Below are positions 32,688 through 45,800 of a DNA stretch of 64,000 nt, one piece after another. Every line of letters starts with the position of its first letter. The first letter of the stretch is position 1. The notes under the pieces are model-generated. The model made no database searches and was not told where the DNA came from. It was given only the letters and a program-made list of their open reading frames with translations. The position numbers were made by a program, and so were the translations under genes. Origin of the DNA: Enoplolaimus lenunculus (Eukaryota > Nematoda > Enoplea > Enoplida > Thoracostomopsidae). The DNA lies in assembly GCA_030248215.1 (NCBI GenBank), contig JASANG010002977.1:29483-93482 (forward strand), in the 5' to 3' direction.

Positions 32688-33739
32688 GCATATTTTCATA
32701 GTGTGTATAGCACCTATTGCGAGTTGGTAAAGATGCAAGCTAATGGGAGGGTGATAGATTCTACACGCACATTAAAATATCAGCAAAATGATGTAGGCGA
32801 TAATGTTTTTGGCATCCATTTCGATATTTCGACTGTTTATACTAATGCAGGTTTTCGGAACGTTCTTTCTATTTTCGCCTGTTTATTATATAACTGCACT
32901 GTCAGTGGAAAAATAGTGTTGAGAATAACAAACTACTATATAAACGAACTTTGCGATTAATACACTTAAAGCTATCGAAATTTTTATTACGGTTTGCTTT
33001 AAAGTACAAATATTTGGTTCCCTGATTGTATAATTGTTGCTAGCTTCAGAGGCATCGATAAACTTATTTTTCTGACTGCGATCCTTTGTGTTTGTGTTGT
33101 TTTTTTAGCCGTGTTGTGTTATATAGGAGCTTAGTAGTTATGTTTCATGTATATTAGTACTTGCTGAGATTTCATTTGTTTTTATACTATGCTCATTGTA
33201 AAATGTGCATAGCTCCTACCACAAGTTGGCTAGAGAAGTCCTTGGAACATTTTCCCATTCGATCGGTCTTGTCTTTAAGCAAACGGTGTTTGAGATGCGC
33301 AGCTATTACAGTTAACTTTCGTGAAATTTTTTTACACGAGCGATTTTTTAGTGCCAGGTCCCTGTATCTGAGTGGTATCGTAGACTCCTCTCATCCAAGA
33401 GACTGCTGTTCGAACCATAGTTTTAAAATAGTGCATGCGATAGCGATTCGGTTAGCTGCGTTATTTCATGGTGTATTAGGATATATGGCAGTTTTATCGT
33501 GAGATGTGTGACTTGAAGTTTTGACTGCTAAATTATTGCACGATTATGAATTGCAATAAATATTTTGTTCAATGTATAGATCAGAGCCGTAACAATAGTA
33601 GAGGAATATACCTAAGGCCAAGCTTTTTAAACGGAAATGGAAAACGGTTATTGAAATATAAAAATTTCCAAAATGCTTTATTTTTCTGTTTCAATTCAAC
33701 AATTGCAGACTATCTGTAACGAAAAATTACAAGGTACCT

Positions 33740-34110
33740 ACATACGTGATTTGTGAACGTGAAAATACCATTGGAAACGGATATCCGGTTTACACCCTGC
33801 TTTACACAGCCGAAACTTAAGCAAAAAATAATCTAAAGCTTAAGCTTACTATATTGCACCCGTGGGTAAAACGCCATGCCCCTGATCAATATTTTTATCT
33901 ATTGGATTGAGCAAATCATGGTGTATGGCGGCAGAAATTTTTAAAGTTAATGTTTGGGTGGCTTGTAACCAAGGTAAACGGGAACAGATGTGCACAGCAG
34001 AGTGTAACCGGATATCTGGAAATTATGTTTTTACTATATATAGATAGACACATCCGAATCAAATATGTATCCGGATATCCGAAATGCTACTGTGTAAAAA
34101 AAGCACCGGA
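33740..34110. repeat. Dispersed repeat C, copy 1
   Basis: Shares CCCTGCTTTACAC, CTTGATCAATATTTTT-like, TCATGGTGTATGGC, GAAATTTTTAAAGT, GTTTGGGTGGCTT and GCACAGCAGAGTG with 49115-49455 in the same order. No coding frame. Confidence 0.65.
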
Positions 34111-36528
34111 ATGCCAAAGATTATCGCTTACAAAGTTTATGCGCTAACAGCAGGGTACAACTGGAGGTGTGCCTCCGTCTCCGGCAGAAAATCGGCACCG
34201 GATTCGGCTCGTGTAGAATTTTTGCCTGCGGTTCCGGCAATTTCGGTAAAAAACTTTCATAACTTTGCAAAATTTATCGGTTTACTGCGTTTCGTTTCAC
34301 TTCTGTCACAACTTTCAGTAAAGAATTTCCGAAAGCCCCATCAGAAATTTCTAGATCCGCCGCTGAAAGCAGGACCACACTGAAAGTAACATGGGCTAAT
34401 GTTTGCACGATTTAACGTAAGTATATATCAATATCCTTCTTTCTCCCTGGAACATAAAACGACTCGTACTGTATTGGTCCGAATATTAGGGGGTAATAAG
34501 AGGGGGTCCCCTTTTTGAGTTCCGATCAAAAGGACGTACTTAAGTTTTTAAAATAACATTCCAAAGTATAACCTTGCATTATCGCTGGAAAAAAGGGGGT
34601 TCCCTCGGGAGAGGCCAAAAAATATGCTAGTCCCACAGTAAAACTCTCCACCCCTGATCATTACATGGGTCCATCCTTTTAACAGTTTAGTCATGCGACC
34701 TTACTATTTCGTAAACTTCGAGACTTTCCCTACTATAAGCGATCCTCTTTCTGTTCATAGTATAGCTGTTCCGGCAGACATTCTAATTACAACTATGAAA
34801 TATCGCTAATTAATAATGTATCAGTATAAACTTTCACTGTTTATATAATGAATAAACTGTTAATCAGACTCCGCACAAAGCTCAAAATCTTCTCTTTATC
34901 AATACATATCGAAAACAATAGACATTAATGAATACAAAACAAAAATTAACTGCTTGATTCAAAACGCAATTATATTATTCCAAATGAGCTAAACACGGCA
35001 CAGAAATTAAAAATGTTACTAAATCATACATTACTAGAGTGCGCAAGGATATATATAATGTACAGTGTGTTGCAAACGGAGGTGAAAAATATCGAAGCTA
35101 GTGGTCTATTTTCTGCCGGAACCGGAAGCAGACCTCTAGATTTATATACTTTAATGATAAGCTTTAATTATGTTGCTTTTGCTTGCCAGCCCAAGCTTGA
35201 TTAGCTACATTACTATACCACACGTCCCATTGAGAACAAACATCTGGTTTCGCCAAATCCTGCACCGGTTTTTGATAAGCGGGTTGAAGCTTTCAACTAT
35301 GTCTTTTGTGGAAAGGATAATACAATCCATTTGTGCAACATATCGCACTAACACGGACCGACCAGACCAGATACCCGGTTCGGGTTTAAATACCCTCCGA
35401 AACGACATCCGTATCCGCTGCCAACATATCCGGTATTTGGTAGTTTGATATCACGCCGCACCCTGTACACCAGCTAAGGGATATTCAACAACCACGACCA
35501 GCGCAATTACAATACTAAGTCAAAAACTGAATCGCTTGGCAAATGCGTTAACTTAAACTTGAAACATAGTTTTAAATTAATATAACAACTGATCAATAAA
35601 CTTATCAAACATTCATAAAGCATCGCCAGCTGACAAATTAAACCAAGGCTGTGCTTAGCGCTCACAAAATCCAGGTTGAGGGCCTTACAACAAAAACACA
35701 ACATCGCGTCGAAGGCCACTTTTTTCAATTGGAAACCCAATCGCTTCACAGTCCACAACACGAACCGATATTTAGTTTAAAGGCCTTACGTTTAGGTATC
35801 AAATGACGATTGACACTACTCTAGAAACAAACGTACGGTAGATACAGTAGGGTTCATACACAGCGGGTATCACTCAGCAACGTCGTATAAATTTTTTCAA
35901 AAGCTTTACAAACACTGATCTATGGAAACTTGTAACAAGTTTTCAGTATATTCCATATATCAAGATTTACTAAGTACTTTTCTAGCTCTGCGCAAAACTA
36001 TGGCTACACCAACATCATGTACAAATGGATATTAATAAAAGAAACTAGTAAAAACGTTAAGACATCATCTAAAATTCCATTTCAGCTACAGATCACTAAA
36101 AACTGGCCACAAACTTTTATGTAGTTAGTTCCGCCGCAAATTTATATCCCCATAAGACAACTGACCTGACCAGAACTGAAGTAACCAGCCCTAAAGCCAC
36201 TACTCAAATAATATCAAGCGATACCGAAACCTTGCAGAAATATCCCAAGTGGCTTTGTATTTTGAAACAAGCTGTGATACTCACAAATAATTTGCTCATA
36301 AAAGACTTAAAGCCCTCTGAAGAGCAATAGTTAATTTTGTTTTAAATTTTACACAAAATTTACTAAAGCTCAAACGATTAAAAAAATTAAACATCGATGT
36401 CTACAACTGCTGTGCGAGCTCTATAACTACTAGTAACTAAAGCTTATTACATTTTGACACTAAAAATACACCATAATACTGACCAAGTCTTCACGACCGA
36501 CGACCCTTCGGTTTAGTAGCCAAAAATA

Positions 36529-36899
36529 TCAAACTGCCCAAATACTCGCTTTCGCTGGACTTGACCGTTGTCCGCCTTTCTTCACTTTCACACGTTTTTT
36601 GCCGGACCCTTTAGTTGTCCCTGGTACCACTTGACCATTAGACCACGAAAGATCCTCTTCCACTGCCGGATCATAAGATGATACTACAGTACGATCATTA
36701 TCCACCAATTTACCCGAACTCAATGAATCAGCAGTTTGTGACAACGATTGAGACCTTCCACCGTTCGAGGAATCAAACGAATTTGCACACACAAATTGGT
36801 AGATTCGTATTGCCATAACCATCGCTCCAGACATCATAAGACCTATCCCAGCGCATACAAATGTCATCGTGTAACGTGAAGTCCAATCATAAAGATAAC
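36529..36899 (-). CDS. Transporter exon 10 (stop)
   Basis: Acceptor AATTTTGTTTTAG. Encodes (G)[20 protein letters not shown], the last TM helix, then a cytoplasmic tail ending [12 protein letters not shown] and SIWAV, TAG. Confidence 0.9.
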
Positions 36900-39800
36900 C
36901 TAAAACAAAATTTAAATAGAGCTTAATATGCTCTCTAAAATTAGCGAAGCCAATAATTCTTAATTTACTAAAAAATAAAACTATCAGTAAGAAAACGGAT
37001 AGCGAAAATACCGGAAACGAATAATGATGGCAAATCCTGAAAACACATACAAAGTGTGAAATTTTCAACGCAGTAGGAACTGTAATTCCTGTTTGAAAAC
37101 AAAACCGCAACAAAATTTCCGACTGACAACCAACGACAGAATGTTCCCAAGAGAAATACGGCATTTAAGTGTTGTTGAAGTAATTATTGAAAAATGTATT
37201 GGAATTGAGGCTGATTTACTCGAGCCTAATGTTCCCAATCTATTAATTCGCTAAATTCTGTTCCGTCAACACAATTTCTTCTGGCTATATCGCAACTTTC
37301 AATTAAAAAACAGTTCTACGCGAGCTTACCTGCCAAACAGTTCGAATCGAGCTTACCTGCCAAAGCGGGTCCAATAGCGTTCCCTACACCTTGTGCCAAA
37401 TTAACCATTCCGTAGCCAGCAACAAAATCCGACAACGACAATATATCAACAATGATAACTGATGTGAGAACGTAATTCGCCGAAATTGACAGCCCAAACA
37501 CTGCTGCTGACGTACAGAACGATGCATAGTGAGTCAACCAAGGTATTACACCCATACACAGACCGCAAATAACAATGCACGCACCGTATAAGCTCAGACG
37601 ATCAAGCCAACTGCGATCTGCAACTGCGCCTATTGCAAGCATGCCTGAAGTTATTATCATAACGCTCAGGTTCGAAAACGACTTTCATATAACCTGCCGT
37701 TGCAAATTTTTTACAAACAGTTAAATTTTTAGAACAAAAGCTGTTTTATTACACGATTTAAAATATAAAAAATAAAATCTACAAGCCCCCTCACCCCGAA
37801 AAAATCTTGAAACCGCCAACGGTAGCATTATGTATTATGTGATTGCTGCTGCAACAATATTCAAAATATTATATGACCTCAAATTTGACAAACACTTTTC
37901 TTAACGTGAATCTACTTGATCGTATCGTAGAGATAAATCTTGAAATCTTTACACTAGTCGTCATGGAACTACATGTATTGAGCGCAGCTGGACACATTTA
38001 GCTTTTAATCAGTGTAGTTAAACATTCCAAGCTTATAACGCATAAACAGATAGTGTGACCCGGTTACTTTCCAATTAAACTAATATACAATTGAGTTATC
38101 GGGTCCAAAACATAAACCGCACGCTTACCAATCGTATTCGTGATCCCAATAATCGATACCAAAAACGACGCTTCTTCATCGGACGTAATATACGACGTAG
38201 TAACAATATAATCGTACAAATTAATATACGCGACATCATAAAAAACGTACAACAAAAAATTCGACACAAAAAACAAATTGTACGATAGATTTTTAAAAAT
38301 TGACAAGCTCGAAAATAGCGATGCCGCCCCGGCACGTAGGGTTTGTACCATTCGGTCCCATAGGGGCCGTTTTTTCCACTTCCTACGCCGAGAACGCAGT
38401 TCAGGCGCTGACAATATTAGCGGTTGGCGGCCTGCAGTTACAGCTCCGTAACGATCGTACGCCGGGTAATATCGAGTCAAATATAGACGCAAGTATCCGG
38501 CGTGGGCTGCCCCAGACGGAATCGCTTTTAAGTAAGACAAATCTGTTGCTTTTGCAATTTGTTGTTGAGGCACTACTTGTACAGAGGGTGGCAGTTGAAA
38601 AACTGGCGGTGATTGCACGATTCGTTTTGTTTGTAAATCTTTGGCTGTTGCAGTTGCTATACGATTATTCTGATCATTGTGTATCACCCGATAGTTGTCA
38701 TTGTGGGCATTAGTTTTGCGCAACGTTCCTGCGGATTCTGATGAATAATGCTTGTGCGGTGTACTGTTGTTGTACTTGCTGAAACAAAACACAAAATTTC
38801 TTCGACCTAGCGCTTTATTACAACATTCTTACACACTGACAAAAACACAAAAATTAAAAATTATAAATTTCTAACAATATTTTAAGTGAAAATCACTAAA
38901 ACCATACGATTTTGTGCAGCAAACCAAACAACGACCTCAAATAAAGCTAAAAAGTGCATGCAAATGGTCAAAGGAGCACTCAGGGGGCAAACCCAAAATT
39001 TCTAGTCACTAGAAAAATAAACATTTATCATCCCGAAAGTTTTCAGTTTGGAAATCAATATTGCATCTATGCGTCTGTTTAAAATTTTCCGTTGGTAAAC
39101 ATTTATCATCCCGAAAGTTTTCAGTTTGGAAATCAATATTGCATCTATGCGTCTGTTTAAAATTTTCCGTTGGTCACGGAGAGAAATAAGCGCAAACCCG
39201 TTCGCGTTCTTAACCAGGGTTCTGATCGCGATTAACAGTTTGTTAAACACACTCGCGTCACAAACGCGATTTGAACTGTTCGCAGTTATTGCGACTATAA
39301 CAGTCATCACAGCCACTAAAACGGCGACCGCAGACGCAACCGCGATTACTACACTTTTAATACTGTACGTGACTGTACACCTACCTCCTTGCTCCAGGTT
39401 CAGACTGTCGATTAATTTTTCCTATGGTTGCATTCTCGCTATCAACTGGTTGCTTTGTTGTTACTGCATCCGACAGTGCTCGTTTCTTCGGGACAGCCTT
39501 CTTTGTTTTCAAATTCAATAATTTTCGAAATTGAGCTCTATCTTCTGGCACTGTCAAAGGCTCCGTAGGCGAAGTGAAATCGTTGAAACAATTACCCGTA
39601 GTTTCTGGAATACCGGCATCACCTTTGCCCCCATCAATTTTCTGACATAAGCTGGATATCGAATTGATCACGTGGTCATCATTTGATACTCCGCGTCTCA
39701 AACTATCCCCATCGCTACCAGGATAGTCGGCTGTAACAGCAGTCATACTTAGCGAGCTACGCCTACGGCCTATGGCTCTAGTGTCTACGCTTCCGTTACA

Positions 39801-42800
39801 AACATTGTCGCTATCATTATTCGTCAAAATCCCACTTTCACAAATTCTCGTTGCTAATGCATTATTTATCTTGCCCTTACAGATAATGTTCTTATCATCC
39901 AAATTTTTTCCAGCCACCCGTCCGCGTCTTTCCGTCGCACCTTCATAAAGCGTTGTAAAAACTTCGCGACAATTTGCAGATCCGGGTACAGACTCGCCAT
40001 TAGAGCTATTGGGGACTTCATTAGCGCAATTAAGCGAAAGATTACCTTCAATTAATGTTATCGATTCATCGTCTGATAAATTGAAAGACACACGAGCATG
40101 AGAATACCCGTTATCCCGATTATAGGCAGAGTCACTAGTTGCTATATGAGTATGGCTCAAAACTGGCAAGCCTTTGGCGGTCGAACTACCTGCTACTACA
40201 GGTACATCAAGCTCATTAGTATCACAAATGCTCCGTTCAGTAATTGTATCCGGTCCCTGCCGATCGTCTTTGTTGACTTGTCTAATAACATAAAAAAACC
40301 AATATAGAATCGAAGATGTCTAAATTTCACCCTACATAAGCTCTAAACACTGAGCGGCGTTTAAATGTTGCATACACTGAAAAGTTGTGTTCTTTAAAAT
40401 AAAACTGAGCATACGCAGTCCATTTGAAAAGGTTACATAATTACTCCGTCTACAGCAACCTGGTGATTACAATAAATTAGTACAATCATTTCAATCTTCA
40501 AGACAAGTAAAATTAAAGAATACCATAAACTGACACACGGATAAGGCATTATTGATATCTACATACTTTCAATACTCGGACAGCAACCTCAGCATTATAC
40601 TCCACAATTCCATAAGTACAGCAAAAATAACAAGCAAGCACAGAAACAGGATCACAACTCTTGCACATTTCCCCTTACATTGACGTTAGAGGCTTAAGCT
40701 TACACTCAGGGTTAGGAAAAGTTAGGTAACGAATTATAGTTAGGCTTTAGACATTGGCTGGCCTTTGCCAAACCTAAAAATAAGCCCGACCTAAGCCGGA
40801 AAGTAAATGTGGAAACTTGCGGGAGAAAGTGTACAAAAGCCGAATGAACGTACCCTCCAACACTCGACGGTGACATAGCTACCGAAATTTCGCCTGTCCG
40901 ATCTCCAGTTTCAGTTAGATTCAACTGAGTGTTTACCATTGAACCCTCAGTTGTGCCAATCCGTCCCGCGACACTTTTACTCCATCGCCCGCCTCTGCGC
41001 TTTCCTGTCGTTGCAGCATTTGTCACCGCAGCAATATTATTTGACGCTTTCGATTTTACATAACTAGTAGTGCCACCGCTAAACGCAAATCCAGGCGCTA
41101 TCCGATACAAAACTTCGCATAACTCGTGTCTGAGATAAACCGGGATTTCGACTAGAGAATACGCACGTCGTAGAGGATGATATTTGTTTGAAGTGCCTAC
41201 ACCGCTACCTACCGTAGCTAATTGATGAGGATCTGTAACAAACAAAAACACCGAGCTTTGGCACCGCCAATCTTACGAACAATTGCCTCTGGACAAACCT
41301 TTTTTCTCAGTCAAAATGTTATTGCCCTTTCAATTAACCATTACTGGTGCTGCATTTGGGATGAAGGCTTTGTGGTTATAAAGCCACAATTTGAGATAAA
41401 TTTTCGTTACATTTATATACGCATATATATACTGGTGTTTCGTTGGCAGGGGGGACGAGCGAGGGCCTTTCCGCAAGACCAAAGTCCCTCACTCGCCAAA
41501 TTCCCTCGGGTTCAAATATGCCAGCAGCAATGCTTATCAATCAATTTTGTCGTTAAAGTATGGAATTAAACTCGAAATCATTTATTAAGCAAACATTTTG
41601 CTCAAAAAATTAAACATTTCCAAAAAAACAGCAATCCCCCCTGGTATAACCAGGGGGCATTTCTTGAAATCCTCCCCACTAGTAAAATCCCTCAGGTTGA
41701 ACTGCTAATGTTTAAACGTATAACCAATTTTAGAAAATACAAAACTAAAACAAAAAATCAACGAAAATTCTAATTAAGCACGATGAGCATTGGATAAACT
41801 GTAAACTGTGATTTTATTTACCGTAAGCAACGTTTGGCAATGCGATGGCAACCGACACTCTGTTAATGGCGCGCGGGTACCAATAATATATTGTTTGAAA
41901 TCACTAATTAAAATGCAAATCAAAAAATATGCACACAAAATCAGCTGAACGGAAACATTTTTAGATATGAATTGTTAAACATTTCTCAGTTTGGTTAAAC
42001 CGGAAAGTATAATCAGCCCCCCCCCCCCCCCGAAAGCATCTTTGCAAAGCTGTAACTACAAAAAATATACAGTCTTCTCGTAGCTAAGTAATTTCGACAA
42101 TCATAAAGGTGTTAAAAGCTCACAATTATTACGTACCAAAAGCAGCTGCCAGTTTCGCAACACTCGGTTCACGTGCAGTTGCGACTGTTGCATGACTTGT
42201 CGTTTTGCCATCAAGGGTTCGCAAAAACTTTTCGCGTTTATACTCAATCGTGTCTTCAGGCCATTCTAAATCGCGAATAAGAGCGCCACAAACAACCAAA
42301 TTCAACACGATGCCTATAATTAACGAAATAGTAAAATCTCTTATTTAACATAATTTCTCATGCTTATACCCCTGCAATCCGAAATAACAAACCTCAAAAT
42401 TTTACGTATTTAAATTCCCTTGAATCTACATATCGCCACAATCACAAATTTTGCATTAATCCAACGCAGCTAAGCTAACTATAATAAAAATATCCACAGC
42501 AGCGTTCATTACTGATAGCGCCAGAAATATCTTCACGCGGCGAAAGCCCTCATATACACTTCATTACTCCCGTTTGAGAATTACCCTCCGGTTCAGAATT
42601 CTTAAACCTGAAAAACAATATTCCTGGTAAAAGCCGGAAAGCGCGGACGAAACTCTCCACACTGCTGAGGAAGCGTAAACAATGGAAAGGGTGTAAACAT
42701 ATCAAGCCAGAATTGAACCTGACAGGTTGACAAAAAACTTCGAAATTGGGGAAACAATGGTCCTGATGCTAAGCGTGACGTAATGCCAATTTTATCACCA

Positions 42801-45800
42801 GTTGCAAATTTTTCAACAATAAAAATCAACCTTACGAAATTGTATGAATTTTCTGAAGCTGAATAATGTGTCCAACTGCCTAACGCCATTTCCCATTTAC
42901 AGAAGCGCCATATTTTGTTTGTTGCAACCGGGATTCTGCTCAGGGTGCAACCGGAATTACAATTTACCGAAGCCGGAATTTGAAAAAATTATTGGAAGCA
43001 GAACCGGAATATGAAAAATACATGCCTCCGAAAAGTTCAATTTAATTTGTTAGCAATATTATTGGTGAAATAACACTAGATGGAAATAAAGGTTCACATT
43101 ATCTGCTCTATTTTACATTTTCACAATGCACGGACGCGAAGTCTACCTTCGATTGTCTATGTTTTGTGAGTGTTAAGGTTTATATACTATATTAATTTAT
43201 ATTATTTCATTTTAATAGTCATTTTTTAACAAAATATCGCAATTTCCACCGGCCGAAATTTAATACAGGAATTTTTAATTCAGGTAAAAATTGAACGGTG
43301 AAAAATGCCAGAACCGGAATCACAGCAAAAAACAAAATTGGATGAATTTTTCGGTGACATGCCTTTTTCACTTTCCGGTTCCGGTATAATTCTTCAAATT
43401 CCGGTTCCGTTAAATGGGAATTCCAGTTGCACCCTGCCTGTCACTAAACTGGTCATAGGTGCTATCTATAACCATTCGAGAATACATGTACTATATTGAG
43501 CGTTGTAACCAAAAAACCACCCTCGCTCACCCGACAAAATCAATAGCGCTCCACGCCACGTATACACTTCGAGAATGAGTTCAATAAACGGAGCAAACAC
43601 AAACGTTCCGATGCCTGAGCCTGCGACTGCAAAACTAGTCGCCAGTGCTCGACGTGAATCGAAATAATACGTTACCGCAACAATCGGAGCAGCAAAAACA
43701 AACGAAAGTCCAAACCCAGCAATAACACCAAATGTTACGCATAGCACTGACACAGATGGTGCGAACAAACTAAGACGAGAAAACAATAAATACAAATGCA
43801 AATTGCAAATCTATTCAAACTTGGAACTTAACCGATTTTCATCCACATTGTACAAACCTCAGGTATTCTAAGATAGCGAGTGTTGCTCTATACTTTTTGA
43901 TCACGCTCGGTGCCTTCCGTAGGCCCTCCCGGTAGGTTACGTCTGTATATACCAGACGGCATTAAAAATATTTTTAATGATTGAAACTAAAAACTTACCA
44001 AAAAGCATGCATATGGACATATGCAAAACAGGGTGCGGCCGGATATTAATTTACCGAATACAGGAACCGGAGCCGGAAAATTAACTTTGTACTGTAACCA
44101 AATGCCAACCAGATATAACATCTAAATTTGTGTAGTTTTGATGTATTTGATTCGCGCAAAAATGTACGTTCATTGAATTAGAATTGTTAGTTTAAAAATT
44201 TCTTTGTTTACTCAAGTGTATCAAAACTTGAACTTCTTGAATTTCCCAAAGACGCAATTGCAGAAATATGTTACAGACGTCACTTGATAAAAGACAGTTT
44301 AGTAAAATTTAGAACCACGACCATAAATATCCTGTGTCTGGTAGATTTATATCGGATACCAGCTGGTACAGAAATCTAAATTATTATACCAAGAAAGTTG
44401 AACGACCAAAATAATGCTCCAAAATTTGTATACTTAAACAAACCGACAAACAATCAATCAATCAATCAAACAAACAAACAAACAAACAAACATTGCACCT
44501 CGCAGCCGCAAAATTTGTCAGTAATATACCAGGCTATAGTTTGAAAACCGTCACTTATATATGTACTTATAGCGGTAAATTAGCACGATTGGGGGTGTCG
44601 AACTGACTTATTTCTAGCGTACATCTCACACATCCAATACCTCAAAATAAAGCCAACAAACGCAATGAGACCACCAAAAATCGTTGTCCATCTGCAGTCA
44701 TATTCTTCAATGAATGCAGTTGCAACTGGTGCAGCTATCAGAGGCACAGCATAAAACAACGATGCCACTAGCGCTCCTTCACCCTGCAAAGCAAAGCAAC
44801 TAAGTAAATATAATAGATTCATTTCTTTAAACATTCGGAATCGTTTAAGTTTGCCGGTTTAGTCATTGCTGCGTGATCCATGCAACAGTTTGGTTCCTGC
44901 AGCTAGATTTACTGCCACATCTGTTACTGATTTCCACGAAACCTGCTTTTTTTGCAAAGAAGTTTCGCGTCCGGTAGTTGATTCAACAGATACCAATTTA
45001 CTGTAAATACACTATGACCCAATATTCGTTTTCTGGCCATTAACAGTTGTTAAACCGCTTTGGCTATTATCCAATTTTCGCAGTTTCAAATCTTTTCTGG
45101 TTCTCCAGCATCACGGTTGTGGTGGATTCACCTCGTCGAAACCACCTCCTGCTGACAAACGACATGGCACAGCTTGATGAATATACAATGTCCCAACAAA
45201 ATTAGTAGTCCATGCCTGTAGCATTAAGTTATTAGTTGTAGCAGCGGGCTGCTGAAATTCAGTTGTCACACCAGAGATGGTGTTAGTGTGTGATATTACT
45301 CTGTGACCAAACTGCTGGGTTGGTTTGATATCCGCAGAGGCGAAAACGTCTTTGGTTGTTGGCGCGGCTTGCCATTTGACGAGCACGACAGTCTTGAGTG
45401 GTTGAACACGACAATGTAAGGTGGTATGCCCCGGTATCTGACAAATTTGGCGGTTAAGGTGAAACGCTGCCTGTCGTACATAGGCAGATTCTAAGGCGGG
45501 TAGCGACAGAGGCCAAAGGTACTCAGAAAATTTGATTTCTATAAAAGTTCCGACGTTTTTGACTGGTGCGATTGCTTGCATTAGCTGCTGCATTCGACAA
45601 ATAGTTTACTTGACGCTCGATTTGCAATTCATGGATCTGTTTGGAAAGCTGGTCGAACATCGCTGTTACCAGCACCGGTGAAGATTCATTCACTGGTGTC
45701 ACAGCATTGCCGTTCCGTACAACATCGTTAACTGCAGTGACAGTTCCAAGTTCGCGTTCCGAATTCTATTTAGTTTCAATGTGTTCCGCTGCAAGAAGTG

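Larger units (their letters stand above)
32085..36528. other. Convergent intergenic region between the RhoGAP and transporter genes
   Basis: Holds a TIR element (32488-32687), a tRNA-like relic (33362-33425, ATCTGAGTGGTATCG and TGTTCGAACC), an AATAAA at about 33556 that could serve the RhoGAP transcript, a dispersed repeat at 33740-34110, a CCGG repeat at 34140-34250, a GGGGGTAATAAGAGGGGG fragment at 34488-34640, and a CCGG repeat at 35100-35470 ending CGCACCCTG. From 35480 to 36528 nothing is recognised. Confidence 0.5.

Noticed and set aside
38300-38713. 137-codon plus-strand open frame
   Set aside because: Antisense shadow of transporter exon 8.
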